64,000 nt of DNA from Cladorhizidae sp. MBARI D1340-BT2 (lineage: Eukaryota > Porifera > Demospongiae > Poecilosclerida > Cladorhizidae). The notes beneath the pieces are model-generated. The model was not told the origin of the DNA and did not search any database. It saw only the letters and a program-made list of their open reading frames with translations. Location: positions 6,746,502 through 6,810,501 of the forward strand of contig JAQNBH010000005.1 in the NCBI GenBank assembly GCA_028752905.1, given 5' to 3'. Below, piece by piece: positions 35,830-49,525 of the stretch. Position 1 is the stretch's first letter, and every line of letters begins with the position of its first letter. The position numbers and the translations under genes are program-made.

Positions 35830-36613
35830 TATGACAAAGGTGGCACTTGCACTGAATTCGTAATGTAAATTACACCCCCTCTCCCTTTCCCTCCTAAAAA
35901 TAAATATATTACCCCAGTCTTAAAAAAAGTGCAGATCTTCCAAGTTGGAGTTCAAAGGAATGCAATTTCAACTTTGGACAGAATTCTAGTTCCATTCCAC
36001 AGCATGTAGACTGATCCAAAATAACAGACTCCTTAACTTAATTCCCCCCCCCCCCCCCCAACCTATAGATTCTCTCCAGTAGTACACAGTACTGTATTTC
36101 AATACACAGAATGACAAGACAATGATACTATGACAACACTAGAGTCAGTTCATCTCCTCCTTCTCCTGTCTCTCTTTCTCTTTCCCACCTACTCTCTCTC
36201 CATATTTATGCGATAACCTGCTCACAATGGAGTTACTGTATATAGAACAGAGACAAAGATTAGGAAAAGCAACAACTTGGTAAAGATCATTAGTAATATT
36301 AACTATCACGGAGGCTAATCCAGTGACATTCACCCGCGATAAAATGAAATTGGAGGGGGGGGGGGGGGGGGGGGGGGGGGTCACATGAAAAGAGATCATG
36401 CAAGAGCCAGGTCATAGAGCGCTGACCCTTACACACACACACACAATGTACAATAGTAGTCCTGGATCAATGAATGACTACCACAATGCAACTTCTGCTC
36501 TGAAGCTAATGCTATTTCTGGTTATCACTTCTTAGTTGTCATATGTTGTCAAGTGCTGATACGTATTTCTAGTGGGAAACACTTTCGGTGTTTAAGAGAG
36601 CCTGAGGCGTAGA
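35830..36613. other. Intergenic, poly-C and poly-G runs
   Basis: 3' flank of the PTCD3-like gene. It holds a C run at 36046-36059 and an uninterrupted G26 run at 36355-36380. A minus-strand open stretch (36145-36345) is hydrophobic and unrecognised. Confidence 0.5.
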
Positions 36614-37260
36614 CTACCGAGACATCAAGGCTGCTTGTAAAGGGGAGCAGCTGCTATGTTGGAGAGAGTCTACCAACACCGCTCGCCATTTTGTTGTAAC
36701 GTCATGAAAGATAGGACTGTTTAATAATGCTACAGGACAGATCACCAGAGAAATTTGCATATGCTGAAAGTCTATGGCTATAATATGATATGCACTGTAG
36801 TATCTCAATTAGAACATGAGCTTCCTAGCTGCGTGTACTATTAGAGAACGCATTATAATCTAGAGGGCGCTCCATGAACACACACACAAACATACATACA
36901 TGCATGCATACACACACACATATGCCATACATACACACTTCATGCATGCATACACACATACATATACACTTCATGCATGCATAAACACATACACATGCAT
37001 GCATACACACATACACATGCATGCATACACATGCATCATACATACACACTTCATGCATGCATACACACATACACATGCATGCATACACACATACATGCAT
37101 ACACATGCATCATACACACATGCTTGCATGCATATATACACACATGCATGTATACACACACATACCTGGTTTCAGGATCAATATTTGAACCAGCACACAT
37201 ATCCTTGACAAAGTTCCTGGGGAGAGTCATTTCATGGGAAATCATCGTCTCCATTATCCA
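36614..37260 (-). CDS. PTCD3: PTCD3-like exons 19-20 and stop
   Basis: Exon 19 (37260-37166) translates as METMISHEMTLPRNFVKDMC followed by AGSNIDPET and has donor GTATGTG. Exon 20 (36653-36614) completes a split Ser codon, reads SCSPLQAALMSR and ends at TAG (36614-36616). The phase across the 512-nt intron is consistent. The intron's first bases are already part of a CA/TG/GCAT-rich microsatellite. Exon 20 is short and less certain than the others. Confidence 0.65.
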
Positions 37261-40200
37261 CTGTAAGTGTCATGAGATGAATGCATGTTAACAAACAGCC
37301 AGCCACAAGGTCACCCACATCAAACACTATCTCCATTGCAGATCAGGGCACAATTCTGGGAGTAAGCTCACTACATCTGTAATAATTATACTAACTTAGG
37401 TCGGTATTCATCTGCCAAACTAGATCAGTATTGATGGTCTTCTTGAAAACAGCTTCCCCTAAAGGTGGGAAGCACATTAGTAAAGTTACCAGCCAGTGTT
37501 TGTTGGCTGACAGTGTTCTCCGAGTGCTGAAGGGAAGCACACTAAGATGAAGTTACCAGCCAGTGTTTGTTGGCTGACAGTGTTGTCCGAGTGCTGAAGG
37601 GAAGCACACTAAGATGAAGTTACCAGCCAGTGCTTGTTGGCTGACAGTGCTGTCCAAGTGCTGAAGGGAAGCACACTAAGATGAAATTACCAGCCAGTGC
37701 TTGTTGGCTGACAGTGTTGTCCAAGTGCTGAAGAGAAGGTCAGCAGAAATGACAAGCATTTCAGACATGCTATGAGCTAGGACCCAGTCTCACAGCTATA
37801 CCTCACCTTTGTCATTATTCCTCTCTGCACTAGCTATGTAGCCAACTATTTGCTATCCGAGGGAAGTAACAAGCAACAGATGGCAGGAACTGTGTGCTGT
37901 TGACCTTCCCAAAGATTCTATCGCTCATGACACATCCACCTCCATGCTACAAGTTACGTAGCTATGTCACATGATTAAACTCCAGCATCCTTTCCTGGCA
38001 GATATACACATCACAATCATTGCAGCCTCATTCCAGTGCAACCCATTCTCACTCCCGTCCAGCCAGTTCTCACTCTAGTGCAGCCCGTTCTCACTCCAGT
38101 GCAGCCCATCCTCATTCCAGTGCAGCCCATTCTCACTCCAGTGCAGCCCATTCTCACTCCAGTGCAGCCCATTCTCACTCCAGTGCAGCCCATTCTCACT
38201 CCAGTGCAGCCCGTTCTCACTCCAGTGCAGCCCGTTCTCACTCCAGTGCAGCCAGTTCTCTTCTCACTCCAGTGCAGCCCGTTCTCACTCCAGTGCAGCC
38301 AGTTCTCTTCTCACTCCAGTGCAGCCCATTCTCACTCCAATGCAGCCCATTCTCACTGGACCCATTCTCATTCCAGTGCAGCCCATTCTCACTCCCGTCC
38401 AGCCAGTTCTCACTCTAGTGCAGCCCGTTCTCACTCCAGTGCAGCCCATCCTCATTCCAGTGCAGCCAGTTCTCACTCCAGTGCAGCCAGTTCTCATTCC
38501 AGTGCAGCCCATTCTCATTCCAGTGCAGCCAGTTCTCTTCTCACTCCAGTGCAGCCCATTCTCACTCTAGTGCAGCCCGTTCTCACTCCAGTGAAGCCAG
38601 TTCTCATTCCAGTGAAGCCCATTCTCACTCCAGTGAAGCCCATTCTCACTCCAGTGCAGCCAGTTCTCATTCCAGTGCAGCCCATTCTCACTCCAGTGCA
38701 GCCCATTCTCACTCCAGTGCAGCAAGTTCTCATTCCAGTGCAGCCCGTTCTCACTCCAGTGGAGCCCGTTCTCACTCCAGTGCAGCCCATTCTCACTCCA
38801 GTGCATCCCATTCTCACTCCAGGCAGCCAATTCTCATTCCAGTGCATCCCATTCTCACTCCAGTGCAGCCCATTCTCATTCCAGTGCATCCCATTCTCAC
38901 TCCAGTGCAGCCCATTCTCACTCCAGTGCATCCCATTCTCACTCCAGGCAGCCAGTTCTCATTCCAGTGCAGCCTGTTCTCACTCCAGTGCATCACTCCA
39001 GTGCAGCCCATTCTCACTGGACCCATTCTCACTCCCGTCCAGCCAGTTCTCATTCCAGTGAAGCCCATTCTCACTCCAGTGCAGCCAGTTTCTCACTCCA
39101 GTGCAGCCCATTCTCACTCCAGTGCAGCCCATTCTCACTCCAGTGCAGCCCATTCTCACTCCAGTGCAGCCAGTTCTCACTCCAGTGCAGCCAGTTCTCA
39201 CTCCAGTGCAGCCCATTCTCACTCCAGTGCAGCAAGTTCTCATTCCAGTGAGCAAGTTCTCATTTCAGTGCAGCCCGTTCTCACTCCAGTGCAGCCCATT
39301 CTCACTCCAGTGCATCCCATTCTCACTCCCGTCCAGCCAGTTCTCACTCCAGTGCAGCCCATTCTCACTCCAGTGTAGCCCGTTCTCACTCCAGTGCAGC
39401 CCATTCTCACTCCAGTGCAGCCCATTCTCACTTCAGTGCAGCCAGTTCTCTTTCTCGATCTTCAAATCGGAAGCCACTTTAAAAACTTCACACTAACGAC
39501 CACTGCCAGTTTTCAATAATTTCAGATGCATTTGTTTATTTTTTTAAATTATTGGTGAACAAATGGGTTTGTCATGTGTGCCGATAAAAACTCTCCCATC
39601 TTCGTTGGCCCAATCCCTACACTCAAAACATGTCCAGAAAAGCAGTCGAGCAACAAGGCCACACCCTACATTCTAGCCTGATGGAATGTGCTAAGATGAC
39701 AACTGATCATTAATGCAAATTTTGTCATTGTTGTTGTTGCTCCTTCTAAATATAGTGCAAGCAGAGGCGGTAATTTATTTTGACAGTTCGTGCTTACCAG
39801 TAACTTTTCCTTATCTGTGGACTTGTAATAAGCTCTCAGTATTGTGGAGAGAGCAGGGAATCTTCGGGGCAGAGGGGAGGGAGGGGAGGGAGAGAGGGGG
39901 GAAGAAGTAAGACAGAAGTGTAGGACATGGTAACTGCCAATGTGACAAGTGTTCTTACGTTGGCTTCTCGTTGACCACTTCAAAGAGAGCATAGTAGTTC
40001 CTAGAACGACAACACAATGTACAATGCTAACCAATACTGCAACAATCAGTGCTCTCCTCCAAGGGTTTTGTAAGGATGGGGGAGGGGGGGGGGGGGTATG
40101 GCATTGATGGAGTGGGGGGACTAGATGGCCAAAGTTCATTCCTTATTAGTGCATTTCACTGTTTGCAGGAGTAGGGTGGACTAGACATATCCCGTAAAAC

Positions 40201-43200
40201 AAGTATGACATCAGGTAAAGGGTAGAACACAATATGATCGACATACATACTGTAGCTTTTTACGTTATAATTTTCGTGGGTGCAGTCAACCATGAAGAAA
40301 AGTTCACAAAAATAACACATGCACGTACAATAACCTTCTCAATAATCAACTTGAAATTGTATTCTCGCGTTTCCGTGTATCGTATTAGCTGTTTTCGTTC
40401 TGTCAGAGCCAGATTTTTCTAAGACTCTTTGCAAGTATTTTAAGCCTAAAAATGGACTGCCTGACCCCAAAGGCCACACTATCAACATCGTTTCGCTCAC
40501 AGGCTATAGCAGTAGCTAATCAAGTAGTTGAAGAACTTGAAGAATAACATCTTCTTGACTGCCTACTGCGTACCTTTTTAATTGACATTATTCACATGCT
40601 AGCTGCTAAGGCTGCCACCCATGGCATAGCATCACCTCCTCCAAGAGTATGCATGATGCTGGCATTAGCAGACCACTTCTGTATGCTGACAATCTGGCAT
40701 AACATCACCTCCTCCAAGAGTATGCATGATGCCACAATCTGGCATAGCATCACCTCCTCCAAGAGTATGCATGATGCCAGCATTAGCAGACCACTTCTGT
40801 GTGCTGACAATCTGGCATAGCATCACCTCCTCCAAGAGTATGCATGATGCCAGCATTAGCAGACCACTTCTGTGTGCTGACAATCTGGCATAGCATCACC
40901 TCCTCCAAGAGTATGCATGATGCCAACATTAGCAGACCACTTCTGTGTGCTGACAATCTGGCATAGCATCACCTCCTCCAAGAGTATGCATGATGCCGGA
41001 ATTAGCAGACCACTTTTGTGTGCTGACAATCTGGCATAGCATCACTTCCTCCAAGAGTATGCATGATGCCGGCATTAGCAGACCACTTCTGTGTGCTGAC
41101 AATCTGGCATAGCATCACCTCCTCCAAGAGTATGCATGATGCCAGCATTAGCAGACCATTTCTGTGTGTTGATAAAACTGGCATGGAATCAGAACAGCAA
41201 TACGCAAAGAGGGGACATCGCATGTTCAGAAAGCAGGCACCAGCCAGAGCAATATTTTGCAGCAGATGATCTTGAGCTGATGAGTATCCCGTCATTTCTG
41301 AAAACTTGAGCTAGCGGGGAAAAACTGGACATAGTCGCTCGAGAGAAGAACACACCAAACAAGGAGCTCCTCTCGTAATGAGAGAGCAATCGTAATGAGA
41401 GAGTAATCCCACCTACAACCCCCCCCCCCCCCCCCCCCCTCCCCTAATGCTCCTAAGACTCAAGTTGGCAGCTTTTATCTGCCTGAGTGATGGCTTCAGC
41501 CTCTATTAGCTCCAACTCCCAGCACATCTTGAGTTCTTCTCCAAATAGTAGACCAGCAAATATAAAAACAACAGAGAGTGTGGGAACACCTTCTTCAAGG
41601 ATCTATGCATTTATCTTCTTTCCCACCCAAGCATAACTATACAAGAGGTCCTGTCACACAAAAAAAAATGGGTGACAGGACCATTTTTGGGGAGGACTAT
41701 ACCACATGTATTTCCCCTTCCCCCCCCCTTCTTGTGGTTACCACTTTATAACTCCATAGATTCCGTTAAACTTCATGGTATGAACTTGATATATAGCTCA
41801 AAAGATAGGTCTCTCTTTGTGCTCTCTGTTGATACCAGTTTGGATGTGTGCTTCACCAGTTTGGATGTGTGCCTCACCAGTTTGGATGTGTGCTTCACCA
41901 ATTTGGATGCAAGTCTTACCAGTTTGGATGTGTGCTTCACCAGTTTGGATGTGTGCTTTACCAGTTTGGATGTGTGCTTTACCAGTTTGGATGTGTGCCT
42001 CACCAGTTTATACTAAAATATTTTTCTAACTATAGCCAAGTTACTGGAGCTACAAGTGGAGGGAACCTCAAAAACCTGAATGACTGATTTTGCCGCATAA
42101 ATATCTCCAGATTGCCAAGTGCTAGCAACTTCAAATTAGCACCAGTAGCTAGAGGAAGCTCTACTCTACACAATGAGTGTTTTCATTAGGCGCTAAAATG
42201 TAAGTATGTGGTCACTTAATCATTCTATCAATATCTCTGCATGTTACTTACTCATTCTATCAATATCTCTGCATGTTACTTACTCATTCTATCAATATCT
42301 CTGCATGTTACTTACTCATTCTGTCAATATCTCTGCATGTTACTTAATCATTCTGTCAATATCTCTGTATGTTACTTAATCATTCTATCAATATCTCTGC
42401 ATGTTACTTACTCATTCTATCAATATCTCTGCATGTTACTTACTCATTCTATCAATATCTCTGCATGTTACTTAATCATTCTATCAATATCTCTGTATGT
42501 TACTTAATCATTCTATCAATATCTCTGTATGTTACTTAATCATTCTATCAATATCTCTGCATGTTACTTAATCATTCTATCAATATCTCTGTATGTTACT
42601 TAATCATTCTATCAATATCTCTGCATGTTACTTAATCATTCTATCAATATCTCTGTATGTTACTTAATCATTCTATCAATATCTCTGCATGTTACTTAAT
42701 CATTCTATCAATATCTCTGCATGTTACTTACCCATTCTATGCATGTTACTTACCCATTCTATCAATATCTCTGCATGTTACTTACTCATTCTATCAATAT
42801 CTCTGCATGTTACTTACATTTTGTCGATATCTCTGCATGTTACTTACTCATTCTATCAATATCTCTGCATGTTACTTACTCATTCTATCAATATCTCTGC
42901 ATGTTACTTAATCATTCTATCAATATCTCTGCATGTTACTTACTCATTCTATCAATATCTCTGCATGTTACTTACTCATTCTATCAATATCTCTGCATGT
43001 ACTTACTCATTCTATCAAAATCTCTGCATGTTACTTAATCATTCTATCAATATCTCTGCATGTTACTTAATCATTCTATCAATATCTCTGCATGTTACTT
43101 AATCATTCTATCAATATCTCTGCATGTTACTTACTCATTCTATCAATATCTCTGCATGTTACTTAATCATTCTATCAATATCTCTGCACGTTACTTAATC

Positions 43201-46200
43201 ATTCTATCAATATCTCTGCATGTTATTTACTCATATCTCTGTATGTTACTTACCACATTTTGTCGATATCTCTTGACTGGTGAGCTAGCTTTATCAAGGT
43301 GTTGATGGGAATCTTAGATGGACTGCAAACAACACACACACACACACACCTTTATCAAATCTCCAAATAACACCTTCCATCTTTAGTCCATTTCTTTCTC
43401 ATCACCCACTTCTCCTCACTCCCACTCTCCATCACTCCTTCCTTCTCCATCACTCCTTCCTCCTCCATCACTCCTTCCCTCTCCATCACTCCTTCCTCCT
43501 CCATCACTCCTTCCTTCTCCACCCTCCCTCCTCTCCTCTCTCTTCCTGCTCTCTCATAACTTACAATTCCTCATTATCCATCAGCCACCGAATCATCTTT
43601 TCCAGCATTATCATATACTTACCAGCATCCTACAATAGAAACAGTTGTGAATATCACATGATCATAGGAGAATCACATGACATTGGAGCCACATCACATG
43701 ACATTGGAGCCACATCACACACTTCATTCTAACCTCATTTTCTACAGTTGAATTGTTGATGGCTTTACAGAAACAGTTCAGAGTTTTCCAATTATCTATC
43801 CTCACATTCCGTTTCTGAATATCTATACAAATGAATTGGTAAGCATCCACCCTACACCTCAGGCATTTTGTCCTCCATCTCCTCCAACTCACCTTCGAAT
43901 AAGTGCTCCAAGAAATCAAGGTGCTTGTGCTTAGCGCATGCAAGGAAAAGTTCAGCATATACCCACTCATACGGTGAAAATTTCTGAAACAACAAATGGC
44001 GAGAGTTTTCCAATAAAATGGCCATCACATCAACAGAGAGAGGCAGTAAACTAACTTGAGGTACGAGCCGTTTATATTCAGTCATGATAAGCTCAATTGG
44101 CTGGTCGTCCCTGCAAAGTGCTAATACATAGCCACTCCTGTAAACATCGACATAATCAGAGGCAACAACAACAACAACATAATCAGAGGCAACAACAACA
44201 ACAACATAATCAGAGGCAACAACAACATAATCAGAGGCACCAACAACAACATAATCAGAGGCACCAACAACATCAACATAATCAGAGGCAACAACAACAA
44301 CATAATCAGAGGCAACAACAACAACAACATAATCAGAGGCAACAACAACATAATCAGAGGCAACAACAACATAATCAGACAACAACAACATAATCAGAGG
44401 CAACAACAACAACATAATCAGAGGCAACAACAACAACAACATAATCAGAGGCAACAACAACAACATAATCAGAGGCAACAACAACAACATAATCAGAGGC
44501 AACAACAACAACATAATCAGAGGCAACAACAACATAATCAGAGGCAACAACAACATAATCAGAGGCAACAACAGCAACAACAACAAACCAATACGTCAAA
44601 TATAGGACACGAATACAGCATCGGTCCACATGCCATCATCCGGACATCCACTTAGTGCCACTCACCCTCACCGCGGCCATAAAGCTAATGCGCAGTTGAA
44701 TTATTTATTTTTAATTAGTACGAATGTTTTTGGCGGGCTAGAAACACTGATCAATGATCTGTGTGTGCGGGGGAGGGAGGGGGAGGGAGGGGCCAGCTAA
44801 CAAGAGGGGACGGGGAAGAATGCAAACTTACACAAAGAAGTTCATGTTGTCGATAAGTCCACTGTCTGCATGCTTCTCGGCCAGCCCATAGAGGCGCATA
44901 GCAGTCTCAGTGCTTCCATGACCTATGCACTGTCCCATTGGGAGGACCACATACAACACAGACGACACACAAACAAACTCTGGTGCTCTGTCTCCATACG
45001 ATGCAACAAGTAAACAAGCATGGTCACCATGCACATTCAACTTACAGCTTTGATGGCCACGGTGAAAAACTTGTCTGAGATAGAGAGAAAGACACGATAA
45101 GAAGTGAGTCTACTACATGCACCATAAACACTGGCTGTTGAGCAGGTTTCAATATTTAGCGCGTCCATTTTGATAAGCATGTACTCCATTGCTGGTTCTA
45201 GTGATTTGATTGTTGGTTCTAGTCATTTGCTAAGCATTGGCGGTGACCATGTTTCCTCCTACGCAGGACTCCATCTTTCTTCCATGGCTAGCAACTACAT
45301 AAGTGAGTCGACGTGATGTCCACCTAGACACTTAGGAATCATCAACTTTACGCCATCCACAATAGGCCCTTATAGCTAGCCAAATGATATGTACTCAGCG
45401 ATCCAAACCTCCAGAGATTTATGATGTCTGCACATGTGTTAAGCAGCTTCCTGTTGAGCACCATCTTAACAGCCAGCCTTTACTGTGGTATATTTGAACT
45501 CTGTACCCCAGCCTTTGAACTTACTGGTCGTTTAAATAAACAACTTGTCACTTACAGCAGTGAGTGTCCTGTAAACGAATGATGCCAGGATTCTTCTCCA
45601 AGATGCTCACTATATCCGCAATCACCGACCTTCCGTTATCTGAGACCAAACATTCCATGTACATACAAACACACAGTGAAGAGAGATCCGAAGAATTTCG
45701 GAAAGACGGTTGCTAAATCTACAGTATTACGATACTTCATGAAGGGGACCACAAGGGATTATTCTATGGTTGGGGGCGTGTACTAACCCTTTGTCTTGAA
45801 GCTGTTCAGAAGGATCCATAAAGTGGTAAGTGTCGGCTCTAAAACAGGCAACCAATAAACACGTCACGCTGGCACCAGTAGGACCTGTAGTCTGGCACGT
45901 CCCTTACCAACTCCAACATGGCGCATCTCTCTCATGATTTGCAAATACAAGCTGGTGGCTGACGCATCCTTAGCTGCCACTTCGAGCAGAGCATTGAACG
46001 TCTCTGTAATGGTGGGTGTCCCCCAAAATGTACTGAATGACTGAGACAGTACAAACACTTGAGACATACACACCACACACACACACAGTGCGAATGCAAT
46101 TAATTAAAGCTCGATTAAACACCATATGAATGGAGAGGGGGGGGGGGGGCAAATCAATTCTAAATACGTGCCCCTTCCTCGTATGCACAAGCCACACAGA

Positions 46201-49200
46201 CGGCACTATTGATTGGTTATAAAACTTCACTTCCAGATGGAGGGTGTGTGTGCATGTATACAGAGAGACGGCTCTGCGTATGGCACACCTGGCACCATGG
46301 GCCGGCCACTTCGGGAGAACCAAGACTGTTAACAGATTACTGAGACGGTTCTTCTGGCCAGGCATCCGAGAAGTAGCAGACCTGCCAGCACACAGCCAAG
46401 GGAATAGTACGTAAGGCACCACTCATTCCTTTACCTGTTGTTTCACAACCTTTCAGCAGGCTGGCAATGGACATAGTGGGTCCACTGCCACAGACAGAGG
46501 AGGGCCATAGATATATTCTGACCGTGTGCGACTATGGGACACGCTATCCAGAAGCCTTCCCGCTGAAGACCACAACAAGCCGAGATGTTGCAGATGCTCT
46601 GGTGGAGATGTTCTCCAGAGTGGGGTTCCCTGACGAAATTCTCACTGACAGGGGCTCCAACTTCTGCAGCGAACTGATGGAGGAATTCCTACGGATGTTC
46701 GGGGTGTCCCACATCAAGACTGCAGCCTATCATCCAGAGACGGACGGAATGGTAGAGCGCTACAATGCGACCCTAAAGAGTGGACTCCGTAAGTATGTTG
46801 AGATGTTTGGAGGGCAGTGGCACAAGAGTATTTCCTACCTACTTTTTGCATTCCGTGAGCTTCCCCACCAAAGCACAGGGTTCAGCCCATTTGAACTGAT
46901 GTACGGGAGGAATCCCCGAGGGCCACTAGACGTGCTGCAAGAACAGTGGATGGAGCCGACCAAGTGTAAGGAGAGTGTTGTCTCCTTCCTACTCGACACC
47001 TACGAGAAGTTGGAGGCAGCTCGAGACCTGGCCTGCACCACTCAATTGGAGGAGAAGGACAAAATGAAGACCTGGTATGACAGGACAACTCGTGAACGTC
47101 TTCAACAAATAGTTGCCCTGGAGATGACTATCCTCCATGTGTCTTCAACAAATAGTTGCCCTGGAGATGACTATCCTCCATGTGTCTTCAACAAATAGTT
47201 GTCCTGGAGATGACTATCCTCCATGTGTCTTCAACAAATGCTGCTTCCAGGTGGATGACCTAGTCCTGGTACTGCCCTCGTCATCCAACAAGTTGCTGGC
47301 CAGGTGGAAAGGACCGTATCCTATCTCAGAAAAACTAAGCCGTACTACATATAAGGTCAAGACAGGTAGGAGCAATAGAACATTTCATGTGAATATGTTG
47401 GCCAGGTGGGAGTCACCATCAGCGGTCTGTCTTCTCAGTGAGACATCCCAACCACCACTGACTGAGTTCGAGGAGATCACGACCTGGAATGATCAACCTA
47501 CAACCCACCAACCCCACATCAATGACGAACTCTCACAGAAGCAGCACGACGAGATGAGCAGACTCTTGGACGCACACAGCCGAGTGTTCCAGGACCAGCC
47601 AGGGAGAACCACTGTTGCAGCAATAGACATTAACACGGGTGATACAAAACCCATCAGTTCTCCCCCCTACCGCTTGCCCCAAGCTCGAATGGCCACGGTC
47701 AAAAAAGAAATTGGAGACCTCCTGCGAGCAGGCCTCATCCGAGTGAGTAGAAGCCCATGGGCAGCCCCGATAGTTCTGGTCCCCAAGAAGGATGGGTCAC
47801 TTCGCCTCTGTGTGGACTATCGCAAGTTGAATGCCGTGACCCGTCCAGACCCCTTCCCAATGCCAAGAGTGGAAGATTTGATCGATGGCTTGGCGGGGCC
47901 CAGCTACATCACCACATTCGACTTGACCAAAGGCTACTGGCAGGTGCCTGTAGCCCAGGAGGCCAAAGAGAAAACCGCCTTCACAACTCCATTTGGTAAA
48001 TATGAGTTTTTAGTGATGCCATTTGGACTTGTGGGGGCTCCGTCCACATTCCAGAGGATGATGAACTCGTTGTTCGGAGATGTGCCACACTACGTCTCAG
48101 CCTATATGGACGACGTTGTAATTTTCAGCAGAGAACACCTGGAACACGTCAATGAGATTCTGACTAGACTGGCGGAGGCAGGGCTCACAGTGAAGATGGC
48201 AAAGTGTCAGTTCGCCATGACCGAGTGCATCTATTTGGGACATGTAGTCGGGAGGGGTCAGGTGAAGCCCCTCACAGCCAAGGTGGCTGCTGTGCAGGAC
48301 TTCACAACACCCAAAAAGAAGAAGGACGTCCGCTCCTTCCTTGGCCTCGCCGGCTACTATCGCCAATTCGTACCGAACTATGCCACCATTGCCACTCCCC
48401 TGACAGACTTAACTAAGAAGGACCAGCCAGACAAGGTGAAGTGGACGTCCATCCACGAGCAAGCCTTCACCACCCTCAAGACCGCCCTTGTCTCCAACCC
48501 AGTTTTGCAGGGACCTGACTACAGCAAAGAGTTCATTCTACAGACGGATGCCTCGGATGTGGGCATTTAGCCAGACCAACGAGGCACAGGGAGACTGCCC
48601 CATGGCATACTTTTCCCGGAAGTTGAACGGCCCACTTTTCCCGGAAGTTGAACGGCCCGGAGAAGAACTATGCGGCAGTTGAGAAGGAGTGCCTCGCCAT
48701 TGTAGACAGCATCAGACATTTCGAAGTATATTTAACCGGAGTACCGTTCACTGTGGTCACGGACCACAGCTGCCTCCGTTTCCTGGACAAGATGAAGGAT
48801 GTCGGAGGTCGGCTCACGAGGTGGTCGCTACGTCTACAACCGTTTTCTCTCACCATCCGGCACAGACCAGGATCCGCCAATGGCAATGCTGATGGTCTGT
48901 CCCGTCAGGCCTGGGAAGAAGGATCCGACACAGTAACTTCACTGCAGGAGGAGATGGGGGGGAATGTCATGGATCTCCCGCCTACACTTATTGTAGAACA
49001 AAGAGATCCTGACAAGAGAGAGTGTACGAGCTCAGAAACCAACTGTGAAACATCAAAGAGTTAGTGCACTAGAACCTGATTGGACATTATGTAATGTGAA
49101 TGTATGTATATTACCTTTTAAGGTCTGACTTGGCCCTGGGCTGGCAGCCTATTTAAAGGCACCAGCCTTGGGGCTGAGGCGTGACTGAGTTGGATTGTAA

Positions 49201-49453
49201 GTTGTGATTGATGATACATATTTTTTATATCCTATTCCTTGACATAGTGGGTTCTGCTCGAAGTAAGGGAGTAGAATCTACAACAACCCCAAACATTAGA
49301 TGACCCTTTACCACTTGAAATATGATATTAAAATAGTAGAGGGTCTTCTGTTTGTGGTCTACATGGGAACGTCTTTTTTCCTTTACAAGGAAATCCAATA
49401 AGTTACTTGTCTTTAATTAAGAACATTTTGTTGTTTCAAGTTTATTTTTCAAG

Positions 49454-49525
<72 letters not shown>

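Larger units (their letters stand above)
46255..49285 (+). mobile_element. Gmr1-type Ty3/gypsy retrotransposon, 5'-truncated
   Basis: Plus-strand element inside an intron of the oppositely oriented PTCD3-like gene. Order seen: integrase zinc-finger remnant (46280), integrase core (46467-47100), chromodomain-less C-terminal region (47240-47440), RT (47600-48350), RNase H (48480-48900), polypurine tract (48947-48964) and 3' LTR (48965 to about 49282). Integrase upstream of RT is the reverse of ordinary Ty3/gypsy and matches the Gmr1 group. gag, protease and the 5' LTR are missing. Confidence 0.82.

Noticed and set aside
38036..39061. 341-codon open frame (Pro/Leu/Thr/Val/Gln repeats)
   Set aside because: A stop-free 21-bp repeat keeps several frames open on both strands; there is no start context, flanking exon or conserved domain.
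43852..44586. 244-codon minus-strand frame including LLLPLIM repeats
   Set aside because: The first part is a translated intronic minisatellite; only the part from 44137 down to 43893 is exon 13 of the PTCD3-like gene.
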